This document shows, in pieces, positions 25,501 to 34,627 of a stretch of DNA of 64,000 nt (the stretch's first letter is position 1; each line of letters opens with the position of its first letter). The stretch is from positions 1,364,001-1,428,000 of the forward strand of contig OW051492.1 in the NCBI GenBank assembly GCA_932521035.1, written 5' to 3'. The translations under genes were made by a program, and so were the position numbers. The DNA comes from Oscheius dolichura. Lineage: Eukaryota > Nematoda > Chromadorea > Rhabditida > Rhabditidae. Under the pieces are notes generated by a model. That model worked only from the letters and a program-made list of their open reading frames with translations. It was not told the origin of the DNA and ran no database searches.

Positions 25501-28500
25501 CGACACCATCATTTGATGGGTCAGAAGGTCAATTGACCTCATGAGATTGATTGACCAGTTTCTTACTGCCAAGTCGCGGTGCCCTAAAGCCATTGCGGCG
25601 CGCTGCCGAAATTTTACGGGTGCGGGCGCGCGCTGTCCCTGAATTTGGAAACGCGCCAAAGAAACGAATGAAATTGTAGACCATTTGAGAGCCAAGCAAG
25701 GGAAAAAATGATTCAACCCCGACTGGCGATGATGATTAATTTGGGAGAGCGCCAAGCGGGGGAGTTTAAAACAATTATTAACACCGAGAAATCTCGCCAT
25801 TTTTCCTGGACAACGGGCTGTTTTTCCCCTTTTATTTCTCACTGTCCCGAGATCCCCTCACCGCCTTCTCTCCCCCTGTCCTTTCCTCTCTTTCTTCTTT
25901 TCCCAGACTGCTTCATTCCACCCTATACGTGTCCCGCTCTTTTACCCTTCTCTCCTCAATTGGCCACAAAATATGCAAGACAGCTGTCGGCGTGGGAAAA
26001 ATGAAGAAGGAGAGCCGCCACGGTGGGAGAAAAGGCTGTTCTTTGGATCTGATCAGGCGCAATTTTGGAGAAAAACAGCCGAGTTTTGTGCCTTTTCGGT
26101 GCATTTACAGTGTTTGCCTGTTGTATATTATATCTAGGAACTAAAACGGCCAAATTCAGTCGAAAATTCCAGGTGAAACGGCCCTTTCCCCGCTGTATCC
26201 GGTAAAATCTCGGCAGCGCGCCCTCCTTTCCTATTTCTCCAGCTGCCGAGATCGTACGGGTGCAGAAATTCGGTCCAATTCGTCCCTTTCGTCATTTTGA
26301 GTCCCAAAAATGAGTTACTCACCTTTCGGAGATGGCTATAAAAAAGGCATCTTCTTCGCAGTGGTGGTGCAGGGTTCTAAAATGTCTTATTTTTAAACTT
26401 TTCTGATTATTTTAAAGGTCTAATGCCCTTTCTTGTGAACCCAGTTCCATGGCTCATCTTCCCTTTTCCATTTACCCTGACCAGGGTCTATTTTTACCCG
26501 TTCAATCAACCCGAAAATAACTGGGATAGCCCCCCGCTCCGGGGGTGGTCTGTGCACTTTTAGGAAGGAAGTCCGAAAGCTATGAGCCGGTGTCGATTCC
26601 CAAAATAACGACACTGGGACATGGATGAGGAAACATGTTATTCCCTCCGGGGGAATTTGAACTTTTTTTCTATAAATTGGGGGGTTATATCAAATTTTTT
26701 AATTATAAAAATCATTAGAAATATGTTAGAAAACCATGAAAAAATAAGAAAAAATGAAGTAATTTTCCATTTTTGGTGCGACGAGCAACGATATTTTCTT
26801 GCTGACGTGCAAATTTTCAATTCTCTCATTCTCTTCTATTTCTTCCAATTTTATTCATTTTTTTTTCTATATTTTTACTCTATTTAAATTATAAAAATTC
26901 CCAGTTTAATGTGTCCAGTCGGTTGCGTGCTTGCGTACTTCCGTACTTCTGTTCCCAGACGCGTCACGCGGGCTCTCTTTCCCCGACGGCGGCGACTTTT
27001 GGTAGAGTGATAAGCGGACCCGGGGCAGGGGAGGGAAGACCCCCAATGTGTACTAGTCCCCCCAGATGGGACAGGTGGTCGCCTGACTGGTGGGGCTTCC
27101 CTCCTTTCTAGACCACAAAATACTTTATGGGGTGGTCATTCCGGAGAAAGAGAAACCCTCCTCCTCCTCCTGCTCCTCTCCGTCGTCCCTATGTCCCCGG
27201 GCAGGCCGAGTGGCACGCTAATTGGCCAACACAACATTGCAGACGGCTTGATTGGCAGCGAGGAGGAAGATTCGCCGAGATGACACTACGCAGAGCACAC
27301 TGCCCCCCTAGCAAAGACAGAGAGCCAGAGGAGGCGGAATAGAAGGGAAACATTAGCAGAAAAGAGGGGAAGATTTACTCGGAAATGGGGAGAATCTCAA
27401 TTTCAGGGGGCTTTTAGACAAAATTACGGCAGATTCGAAATATCGTTTATATATCATTTTATAGCTCCTTTTCTGCTCTACAAGACGGCTATTAAATTTT
27501 AAAAATTGGTGGAAATTTGAGTGAGAAAAATGCATTTTTCTGGAAGTTGGCGCCCTCGCGCGTGAAAGGCGCACGCAAACGGCTAGATTACTGTATCCGC
27601 CGTGGTTTTTCCTGTTTTACAGTATGTTGACTGAGTTTTTCTCTATTTTAAACAGTTTCTAGGGATTTAGAACGGAAAATTGTATTATTTGTGACCTTTA
27701 TGCCCTTTGTTCTGTCCGGTTCCGTCCCTTCCCTCGGAAAAATGCCAGAAAATTAGCCGCCATTTGTCATAATTGAAAGAATCGACAAGAACAAGTCAAT
27801 GTGTACTCTTTCTCCCTCTCGATTTTCTTCAAAAAATGACCTGTTTTGGTAATTTTCAGGGAATAGTCAGTTTTGTTTCCAATGGTCAGATTCCGCGCGC
27901 CCGCACACGTAAAATCTCGGCAGCTCGTGGTAAAGGCGGACCCAGAAGTGATCTCCGATCTGCCGAGATTTTATGGGTGCACCGGCGCGGGAAGTCTTCA
28001 GTTTCCCTCGTCTTCCCTCCCAGTTCTCTCCCTCTTTTTCTAATTTTGCTCCATCACTTTCTCTAGAAATTTTGCTAGCGCGAAAACAAGTTTTGAGCAA
28101 AAGAGAGAAGAGAATAAAATACGGGAAAGAGACGGAGGCAACATGTGGTCAGTCGAGGGAAGAAAAGATGAAGAATGATGGGAACAGAGAGCACAAATAG
28201 ATGGATAGATAGTAATAATTCGGCTCTCTCAAAAGTCATAAACAACGGAATCTTCTCTATTTATACTCAAAACACTAAAAAATTGAGAAAAATTTCTGGT
28301 CGTTTTACAGCAGGAAAAGGCACTAGAAAGGGTGCGCGCTTGCTGTTTACTGGATGTAAACTTGTACGCGGTGTCGGATATTATTTACAGTGAATATTGT
28401 ATTTTGCCAATTTTTGAATGAAAACTGTATGTTTTTCTATATTTTTTTGGTTTAAAATAATTAGAAAAAATAGTAGAAGCTAGATTTTTTCATTTTATAG

Positions 28501-31060
28501 TGAAAAACGCTAAAAATTTGATGGCAATTTGGAAAAAGAGGACATGAGCGGGAATTTCACCGTTTTTGTGGAAAATATGAAATAAAACTGACTTTGAAAG
28601 TGCTGTTAGGTCGCTGAGTTTGTTATCCATAATGACCAGAATGGGCCGGCATTGTTGTACCGCTTGAACTGCCGTGGAGGCGCTTGCCACGTTGAGATTC
28701 CATGCGGAGGTCTTGAGGCGATCCAGGAAGGCGCCCTCGTCGCCGGATTCCGTAACCAGAACGGCCTGTAACATGGGAAACTGCGACGATGATGGGCCGA
28801 GGGAGACGCGGACTGATAAGGCCGGGGAGGGGAGACGCCTGACGAGCCACTGTGCAACACGGGAGACCACCGAGAGCCTTTTCCTCCTCTGTTTTGTTTT
28901 CTGTTTTAGGAAATGTTTGGAGACCGTCATGGGGTCTTATTGCCCGTCCGTTTGGGGAAATAATAACGGCCGGGGCAATTTCGCGTGGGAAAAATCGTAA
29001 AAGGGCACAATTTGTGCGAATAGGAAAAAATCAAATATGTTTGCCGAGGACGGGAGTCGAACCCGGGTTACTTTGATCGAAGGGGGCGCGCTTTTCGAAT
29101 AAACAAGAATTTTTCCAATATTTTTACACCGTAATATATAAAATGATCTGCTCTCTCGAATGGTATCTCTCGCTGCCCGTGAATCTATTTTCCTCTATCT
29201 TATATTAGCATCCAATTCCAATCCGTCTTCTCTCCCCCTTCCCCAGCTGTTTACCCGGGGGCTCCTTGGCCAGCTCTCCGAAATTTGATTAATTCCCTTT
29301 ATTCACGAGGTCAAAATTGTCTATTCATTAAAAAATAGCGATGAAATAGCTAAACAGAGAGGGGAAACCCGGGGGGAGAGGACACTCTCTCTCTCTCTGT
29401 GTGTATCACGCCATGGAGGGACGGCTGCCCCTGCTTTATGGCATCTCGTTAGCACTTGCTGGGCTCCTATAGCTGACCAATTCCGAGTAGAATTGCCCAT
29501 TTGAGAATAGTTTTGGGGCTGGGGAGGGGGATGAGGGGGGATGAGCAAGAGGAGACGGCGAGACGGAGAGAAATGATCGAGAAAATAAGGGGAAGGAATG
29601 AAAAATATGGTGGAAAATAGGATAATTCGATGAAATAGGACGTATTTTGAAGTTTAGATACTTTTCTAACTTTTAAAATTAAAAAAAAATAAAGAAAAAT
29701 GAGCTCAAAAAGTGGAAAACACGACTTGGAGCTCCGCGCGCCCGCACCCGTAAAATCTCGGCAGCTCTGCGCTATGGCTTGTGGGCGCTGGATATCAAAA
29801 TCCCGCGAGCTGCCGAGATCCTACGGGTGCGGGAACAAGAAGGAAAAGAGAGAATTTTCAGTGAAAAAGTCGGTCGCCAAAATGAGGCTATTTCTTCCAT
29901 TTTTCTTATAAATTTATGCAAAAATGCTGATTTCTCGCGAGTTTTTATTGTTTTCCATGCCTCTAGAATAGGAAAAAGGCTAAATTTTTCTCTGTCATGT
30001 CTATTATTTTGCCTGTGGCTGTCAATGGAATGCTAATGATGTTTACAAGGAGAGACGAGGAGGCAGGAGAGAGCCAGCCCCGTGTGGGAAACCGACCTTC
30101 TCCCGTCTCTCTGTTAATCAGGGAAAAAGTACCGTAATCAATAGGAAAATAGGCAAATTTAAACGAATCTGACTCTCAGCCATGGTCGGTCCATTTCTCG
30201 ACTGGAAAAAGACCCGAAAGACCTTCCGTTTTTATTGGATCAGTAACTATGGGGACGAGAATGGGCGCCAGTTTGAAATTGGAATTTTCCCCGGTTGAAA
30301 AAAGTCAAAAATCATAGAATTTAGGTTACTTTCTAGGGGGGAACGGGATACTGTAGGGTGTCAAGGTTACCGTAATCCTCAAGAAAACGAAAAATTTGAA
30401 GGAATGAGAGGGGAAAAAAGAGACGAGATAGGCGCAAATTAAAGCGAAAAAGGGGAAGAAAAATAGTGGGAACCGGGAAATGGAGACAATAATTGGGGGA
30501 ATACAGTAACCCGGCAGGGGAGAAAAGCTCTTTTTAGGGGAAAAAATCTCGAAAAGAAGCAATTTTTAATGAAAAATGGAAGAAAATGGAAGGAAAAGAG
30601 GGGTAAATGAAGAAAAATGAAGAAAATTCAGAAGAAACGGGCAAAAATTGAAGAAGGAGAAGAAAAAGGAGGGTCTTCCCAGTTTCGCGGGTCTTTTGGC
30701 TGTCTAACTGTCTAACTGTGGCAAGCTGTGGCGCCGAGAAGACGCTCTCTCGCTGTCTAACTGTCTTGTTTAATTCATTTGTTTACCCCGGGGGGTCGGG
30801 AACACAGTTCACACAGACTTTCGGCTCGGCAGGCGGCGGCGGCTCTTCACCCTGCCGATCCCTCTCTCTCTCTCTGCTGTGGCTCGCCCCGGCTGTCTAA
30901 CTGTGTCTCTCTCTCTCTCTTTCTGGGATTGGGGTCGACGTACCGTCTTGTGAATCCGTAAGTGCATGGGTCCGAAGAAGTCAACGGGCTGCTGATGGGG
31001 TGGTGACACCTCCAACGGCGTTCCGACCCCGGGACCCGCCGCAGCACAGCACCACCGCAT
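10590..31060 (-). CDS. pde-6: PDE8-type 3',5'-cyclic nucleotide phosphodiesterase
   Basis: Hydrolyses cAMP (known specificity of the PDE8 family). Recognised exons, 5' to 3': 31060-30944, 28765-28593, 25234-25081, 22929-22830, 22381-22267, 18387-18350, 15711-15554, 15061-14798, 12807-12654, 12519-12248, 11706-11476, 11337-11053, 10886-10793, 10744-10590. All phases agree and the product is about 769 residues. The N-terminus MRWCC could be lipid-modified. A receiver-like domain (about 36-135) follows GPMHLR, then a PAS domain (about 149-250; [10 protein letters not shown]), and the catalytic domain (about 440-745) with [15 protein letters not shown] and CADISNP metal-site motifs. Roughly 15 residues at the end of PAS appear missing after exon 6, so a small exon may lie between 18,350 and 15,711; the receiver-like domain may also lack an exon between 28,593 and 25,234. 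The first and second introns exceed 2 kb, and the introns are packed with repeats. The start is the ATG before MRWCC; an upstream exon cannot be excluded. Confidence 0.9.
10928..11006 (+). repeat. tRNA-derived element in pde-6 intron
   Basis: A-box-like TTGCGCAGTGGCAAAGC, B-box-like AGTTCAACTCC, then ACGTCAAAATATTTTTG. It fills about half of the 166-base intron 10,887-11,052 and is antisense to pde-6. Confidence 0.75.
11360..11438 (+). repeat. tRNA-derived element in pde-6 intron
   Basis: A-box-like TGGCACAGTGGGTAAGGC, perfect B-box AGTTCGAATCC and a GGTCATTTTTCC tail. It lies in the 138-base intron 11,338-11,475, antisense to pde-6. The acceptor stem ends pair only partially, so this is a derived element rather than a working tRNA. 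Confidence 0.75.
11932..12012 (+). repeat. tRNA-derived element in pde-6 intron
   Basis: TGGCGCAGTCGGTAAAGT, B-box GGTTCGATCCC, and a TCGTCAAAGTCTTTTG tail, in the intron 11,707-12,247, antisense to pde-6. Confidence 0.75.
12546..12628 (+). repeat. tRNA-derived element in pde-6 intron
   Basis: TAGCGCAGTGGTAAAGCT, B-box-like AGTTCGACCCC, and a TCATCAAAA plus poly-T tail. It occupies most of the 134-base intron 12,520-12,653, antisense to pde-6. Confidence 0.75.
13258..13282. repeat. solo arm of the hairpin family
   Basis: CTGCCAAGATTTTACGGGTG plus CGG, inside the intron 12,808-14,797, with no partner arm nearby. Confidence 0.6.
14157..14536. repeat. spaced array of GCCACAGTTAGACAGC-type repeats
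   Basis: Six copies at about 14,157, 14,201, 14,299, 14,349, 14,450 and 14,521, all on the plus strand, alternate between GCCACAGTTAGACAGC and GCCACAGTTACGCAGC. Spacing varies from about 45 to 100 bases and the spacers are unrelated. They lie in the pde-6 intron 12,808-14,797. Irregular spacing, a short repeat and eukaryotic context rule out a CRISPR array. Confidence 0.8.
15226..15422. repeat. two inverted copies of the 16-base repeat
   Basis: GCTGTCTAACTGTGGC at 15,226 and a diverged copy at about 15,406 (CTGTATAACTGTGGCTG), in the opposite orientation to the 14,157-14,536 copies. They sit within two tandem copies of a longer block: AATGGTCAAAATCCTGCCCACTG resembles CAGTCAAAATCATGCGCGCTG about 180 bases earlier. 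Confidence 0.65.
15712..18349. other. pde-6 intron, 2.6 kb
   Basis: Between exons 6 and 7. AT-rich near 16,020-16,300 and 17,880-18,170. It holds a GTTTAC...GTAAAC palindrome at about 17,650-17,690 flanked by CGCGCGCGCG. A short exon completing the PAS domain is expected here by homology but was not found. Confidence 0.5.
18661..19906. repeat. scattered 16-base repeats, 10 or more copies
   Basis: Copies of CCACAGTTAGACAG occur at about 18,661, 18,681, 18,993, 19,089, 19,434, 19,467, 19,833, 19,861 and 19,891, plus an inverted variant at about 19,045. The last three are only 28-30 bases apart. All lie in the pde-6 intron 18,388-22,266. Confidence 0.75.
20172..20197. repeat. solo arm of the hairpin family
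   Basis: CTGCCGAGATTTTACGGGTG followed by CGCGCA, in the pde-6 intron 18,388-22,266. The next copy of the family, 0.5 kb away, is a complete hairpin. Confidence 0.65.
20691..20787. mobile_element. hairpin-family element (paired arms)
   Basis: GCGCGCCCG plus CACCCGTAAAATCTCGGCAG faces CTGCCGAGATCTTACGGGTG across a loop of about 45 bases. The loop is unrelated to those of other pairs, which suggests the arms rather than the interior are conserved. Confidence 0.8.
21783..21938. mobile_element. long-arm MITE, copy 2 of 5
   Basis: The arms contain CACCCGTAAAGTCTCGGCAG and its complement, and the core is CTTTATTCAAAACTGTTACA followed by AAACTGTGTCG. It matches the 3,836 element over nearly its whole length and lies in a pde-6 intron. 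Confidence 0.85.
22440..22800. repeat. diverged repeats around CGCTTCAGGACCCTG
   Basis: Forward copies of CGCTTCAGGACCC lie at about 22,461, 22,573 and 22,778, and inverted copies (GGTCCTGAAGCG, GTCTTGAAGCGG) at about 22,625 and 22,737. Segments of roughly 110-160 bases appear to have duplicated and inverted within the pde-6 intron 22,382-22,829. Confidence 0.6.
23480..23512. repeat. solo arm of the hairpin family
   Basis: CTGCCGAGATTTTACGGGTG plus TGGGCGCGCG, in the pde-6 intron 22,930-25,080. Confidence 0.65.
23797..23813. repeat. (AC)n microsatellite
   Basis: A run of CACACACACACACAC in the pde-6 intron 22,930-25,080. Confidence 0.8.
24326..24408 (+). repeat. tRNA-derived element in pde-6 intron
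   Basis: A-box-like TGACGCAGTGCGAAAGCG, B-box-like GGTTCAAATC and a CGTCATTTTTGTTTTTT tail. It has the same orientation and layout as the four elements in the last introns. Confidence 0.7.
25602..25634. repeat. solo arm of the hairpin family
   Basis: CTGCCGAAATTTTACGGGTG plus CGGGCGCGCG, in the pde-6 intron 25,235-28,592. The preceding 25 bases (GCCCTAAAGCCATTGCGGCGCG) resemble those before the 23,480 copy (GCCCTAAAGCCATAGCGACGCG), so the conserved unit extends beyond the arm. Confidence 0.7.
26196..26264. mobile_element. short hairpin-family element
   Basis: Paired arms GGTAAAATCTCGGCAG and CTGCCGAGATCGTACGGGTG with a loop of only about 30 bases, in the pde-6 intron 25,235-28,592. Confidence 0.7.
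27894..27990. mobile_element. hairpin-family element (paired arms)
   Basis: CGCGCGCCCG plus CACACGTAAAATCTCGGCAG faces CTGCCGAGATTTTATGGGTG, with GC-rich outer flanks (CGCGCGCCCG / CCGGCGCGG). It lies in the pde-6 intron 25,235-28,592. Confidence 0.75.
29037..29095 (-). pseudogene. tRNA-like fragment (3' half)
   Basis: Read on the minus strand, it has a good T-arm (CCCGGGTTCGACTCCCG) followed by TCCTCGGCAAA, like the 3' half of a tRNA. The 5' half and anticodon arm are not recognisable. It lies in the first pde-6 intron (28,766-30,943). Confidence 0.5.
29735..29832. mobile_element. hairpin-family element (paired arms)
   Basis: CGCGCGCCCG plus CACCCGTAAAATCTCGGCAG faces CTGCCGAGATCCTACGGGTG with a loop of about 47 bases. 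It lies in the first pde-6 intron. Confidence 0.8.
30698..30905. repeat. cluster of inverted 16-base repeats near pde-6 exon 1
   Basis: GGCTGTCTAACTGTCTAACT at 30,698, GCTGTCTAACTGTC at about 30,752 and GGCTGTCTAACTGTG at about 30,891, all on the plus strand and within 250 bases downstream (in gene sense) of the first exon. CT-rich microsatellites lie between them. Confidence 0.7.
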
Positions 31061-31550
31061 GCGAGTCTATTGATTCCCGCCCCCCGGTCGTCCCCCCGGC
31101 TCTGCACCCTCCGCCCCAGACAAGCTATCTAGCGCCTCGGGGGGCAGCTAGCCGGGCTGGCCTTTCTTCTTCTGCTCTCTTTTCTGTTCTTTGTCTTTGC
31201 TCTAGTTATGGTGATAGCTGGCTACCTTCCTCCCCGCTTCATTATTATAAATTTTATGAGCCATTGTCTCTCTTTCTCGGTCTCTTATCTCCGCGATCCG
31301 ACGCACTCATTCGGCAGCAGTAGAGCACACGGATCATTTTTTCTCTGACGCGCGTTGTTTTTGGACGCAGCGCAATGACCGACTCGCCCTCTCTGCGGGC
31401 TGTGCTCTCTAGTCGCTTCTATGACTTCTCTCTACACGTTTTGCTCGTTTCAAATGCTTCTCATCTTCAATGGCACTAGGATAATTAGTAGAAAGGCACA
31501 TCTTGTGTTAGTATACAAAAAAAGATGAAAGAAACAAGCAAGAAACTAAA
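31061..31550. promoter_or_regulatory. probable pde-6 promoter region
   Basis: About 490 bases upstream of the pde-6 start codon. The proximal 250 bases are GC- and pyrimidine-rich, and an AT-rich block (TTATTATAAATTTTATGAG) lies at about 31,241. No core promoter element can be assigned with certainty. Confidence 0.35.
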
Positions 31551-32660
31551 TTAGACAAGACAACAGAATGAACAGCAAACATTTGATATGTTCAATATTT
31601 TTCTAATTTTTTGCTTGCAAATAAACAGAAACTGTATGTAAGCAGAAAAAATTAGAAAAATCAAGAAAACATTTTGTATAAAATAATAATCTCCTTTGCT
31701 GAACGAATATGACTCGTTTTTCAATTTTGCCAGCAAATTGTGAGCTGTCACCTGGACATTCATCGTTCCCTCGTATACACATTCTTCCTCCTCATTTGAG
31801 TCATGAAGAGAAAAAAAAGAGAAGGGTGCTCCTCTGCAGTAAAGTATGACACTCGGAAAGTGTTCAATGGAAGCACGGCTTGGAAAATTGCTTTTCACAT
31901 ATAAATGGGAAGTTGAAAAGGGGGAAACGAAGCCAGAAATTGGAAAATTGTTGGAAAGGGATGATATTCGGAAGATCAACATTTTATTTCAGATGTATTG
32001 CTCTTCTGCTACTCTTGCTCGCTGAACAATTAGGGCAACGACCACCAGAAATCTCTCAACTTGACATCACGCATAATGCTTGTCATCTGAAGTGCTTCAC
32101 AGATTTGACAACTCGCTTCCGATTTGTGGATCGGCCGTCAACTACTCTCGTGTATTCTTACTCTGAATTAGACTAACAAAAAGGACAAGCGAACACAAAA
32201 CATACACAATGGGGGATCAGAAGTCAGAATGGTCTACAAATATTGGCCTAGTTGCAAAAACAAACAGGAAACTACCTGGCGGGGGTGGGTGTCTGAAAGT
32301 TTTTCCCTCTCAACTTATGCTTTCAATGTTTTCTCCGTTTTTTTTTAAAATTTTACAAAGAGTAGAAGTATGTCTACGCTGGGATAAAATCCGGGATTAG
32401 AGGAAACGTGACATCTTCGCGGGATTAGAGGAATTATCAACCGTTTCAACGCAATTCGTCTCTGATTCGGAGGATTTATGGGGAAAAGAAAGGCAGTGGA
32501 ACCGGGGAAGATTGAAAATCTAGAGAAAAGTGAAGAAAAAGATAAGGATAGGGGAGATATCTTATATACAATGAAGTTCGGACATCAGACGAAGACGACG
32601 GTGACTATAAAATGTACACACATGATACGGCAACAGCGGATGCTAACAAAGAAGGCAATA
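31551..32660. other. unresolved coding-like stretches on both strands
   Basis: Minus strand, 31,876-31,551: an open frame after a possible acceptor (TTTTCCAAG) contains FPSVILYCRGAP, an acidic EEEE and YEGTMN, then a hydrophobic helix. The pattern is loosely reminiscent of the end of a membrane-anchored thioredoxin-fold protein. Plus strand, 31,992-32,176: after TTTATTTCAG, a 61-codon frame begins with CIALLLLLLAEQ and contains two cysteines. Plus strand, 32,580-32,657: a short acidic frame. The two strands cannot both be coding at 31.9-32.0 kb. No complete gene could be joined. Confidence 0.3.
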
Positions 32661-33185
32661 TGATAGAATGAAATGATACCCTGTGTACAAAAGTTATTTA
32701 GAGTAAATTTTCCAGAAAAGAGCTGAAAAGGGCCGACATCGCGGGCAATCCTGCGAATGAAGCATCCTCTTCTTCTTCGCCCACTCTTCTCCAAAAAGAC
32801 AATTTTTAGTTCGTGCTTCCATTTTTGTGTCGATTGCTCTACATGTCTACATTTTCAACGTTATGAGGCTGCATGTCATTGCTTCTTTACTACACATCAA
32901 ATATATATAATACGAACACAACACTGGCTGCTTCTCATTTGTTTGTAATTACTCAGCAATACGATTTTGTTTAATTCTCTTCTTGCTGATTGTTTCTTAT
33001 AATTATGGCTCCCGTATGATATTTTATAAACCATGCAAGCGCTGCTTATTGAGAAACAGAAAGCATTAGAGTTTGAAAGCATAACTCGTATTTTTGGAAA
33101 CATGATTGTCATTGTCGTCCTTACTTTCTTTTTCTTTGTTTACTTTTTTTTATTATTTTCTTTTCAGCCTTCCCTGCCCGTAGAG

Positions 33186-33692
33186 ATGTTCATCCGCTCG
33201 TTACTCGTCTGCTCATTTCTGATGGGAGCTGTTTTCACCGGAAACATCGACAAAACGAGGAAAGATTTTGCTGCTTCTGTTCCATCGAGAGAGGTCGTGA
33301 TTTCATCGGAGGAGGTCGAGATTTCTACCGAAAACAAGGATCAAATTTTAGTGAGTTTACTTTATTTTCTTGTTCAATGTATTGTCATGCTTTCAGGAAG
33401 ACATCGACATCATAAGGCGCCAGTACCTCGACCTCCGCAACAAATACAACGCCTGGATGGAAGATCCCTACCATAGGAATGTCATAGCACCTGCTGCAAT
33501 TGGAGCATTCTCTGCCATCGTGATGATGATCTTCCTCTGCATTCTTTTCTGCTGGTGCAAGTAAGTTTACATTTTAACGTGTGTTCATCTTGATTTTCCA
33601 GAAGATGCATCTCTAAGCGACTTGGCTACAGGAAGCTCAACGAATCGCAGACTGGATGGTTTGGACGTCGCAACGCCTCTCACGACTCCTGA
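33186..33692 (+). CDS. small type I membrane protein, unknown
   Basis: Exons 33186-33350, 33397-33560 and 33602-33692 join in phase to about 139 residues. The protein starts with a signal peptide (MFIRSLLVCSFLMGAVF) and has an acidic, probably coiled ectodomain (EDIDIIRRQYLDLRNKY). One membrane helix around residues 85-108 (IVMMIFLCILFCWC) is followed by a basic, cysteine-containing tail ending NASHDS. The introns are 46 and 41 bases. The ATG lies 20 bases after a TTTTCAG acceptor, fitting a spliced or trans-spliced leader. I do not recognise the family. TMEM258 starts 190 bases downstream on the same strand. Confidence 0.7.
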
Positions 33693-33882
33693 TTACATTA
33701 GTTTTATTTAGTTTGTCAAGTTTTATCCGATTATTAAATACTTTTTACCTATTGTGTGCTTTTATCTAGACTTCTGTTTAGCAACAGTATATATTTAGCT
33801 TGCTCTTTATATTTTGCAGAATAGTTAGCCCTTGAAATCACATACACTAAGATGTAATGGATAGTTTTCAGAAATTTCTAAA

Positions 33883-34157
33883 ATGGACTATGTTGACATG
33901 CTAGAATCAGACAAAGCTCGAGTACATTTGGATCATGTGTGGTGGACAACTCCGACATTTCTTCTAACCGGAGTAATTCTTACAGCCAAATTCATCTATT
34001 ACGAGGTTAGCTGGATACTTTCCCTTTACCACAGTTATAGGTCACACATCGTCAAGACCGTGATATATGGTTTGAACTGATGCTTGCCTTGGGTGCATCA
34101 ATTTTCCTGGGTATTGGAACACTTTACTTGTGCATCATTCTAGGAATTGCTGTCTGA
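33883..34157 (+). CDS. TMEM258: TMEM258 / oligosaccharyltransferase small subunit
   Basis: Exons 33883-34005 and 34041-34157 give 79 residues, the same length as human TMEM258 (family knowledge). Two membrane helices are seen: TFLLTGVILTAKFIYYE, and a second around ASIFLGIGTLYLCIILGIAV. The conserved EV-x4-RDIW-x-EL-x2-L-x-AS block joins them across the intron. Known role: a subunit of the ER oligosaccharyltransferase for N-glycosylation. A GTTTTCAG acceptor 11 bases before the ATG and a 190-base gap to the previous gene suggest a downstream operon gene. The intron is 35 bases, unusually short. Confidence 0.85.
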
Positions 34158-34627
34158 AAGGTGAGTGCAACATTAGATGTTGGTGAAGTAAAACTGAATC
34201 AAACTTATTTTTCTATATGTGCATTCTTTATTTACAGACGTTTATTTACCAAGCTAATTTCAAGGTGACTTCAACTGGACGCTTCTTTATTTACAAGACG
34301 CCCATGTTTCTTTATTCTGTGATATTTTAATTATTTATTTCGTTCGATTAAATTGTAAAGATTATATGATGCTTCGTTTTTACTCATGTTTACTTCATTC
34401 TAAATGTATTTACATTATCTTTGCAATTATAGAGTTTGATTGCCAAATGTTCATGGAATGCTAGAGCAGTCGTTGGTATGACCTTTGATGGCATCGATAG
34501 AAGTCAAATTATGAGTCATGCAATTGATAAGGCAACATTTGCTTTCGGCAACAGTTGATAGTTTCTATCTTCTATTTTTTTCAACGCATCTTCTCTTCAA
34601 TGCTTTTATTTTCGATATAATTCTAGA

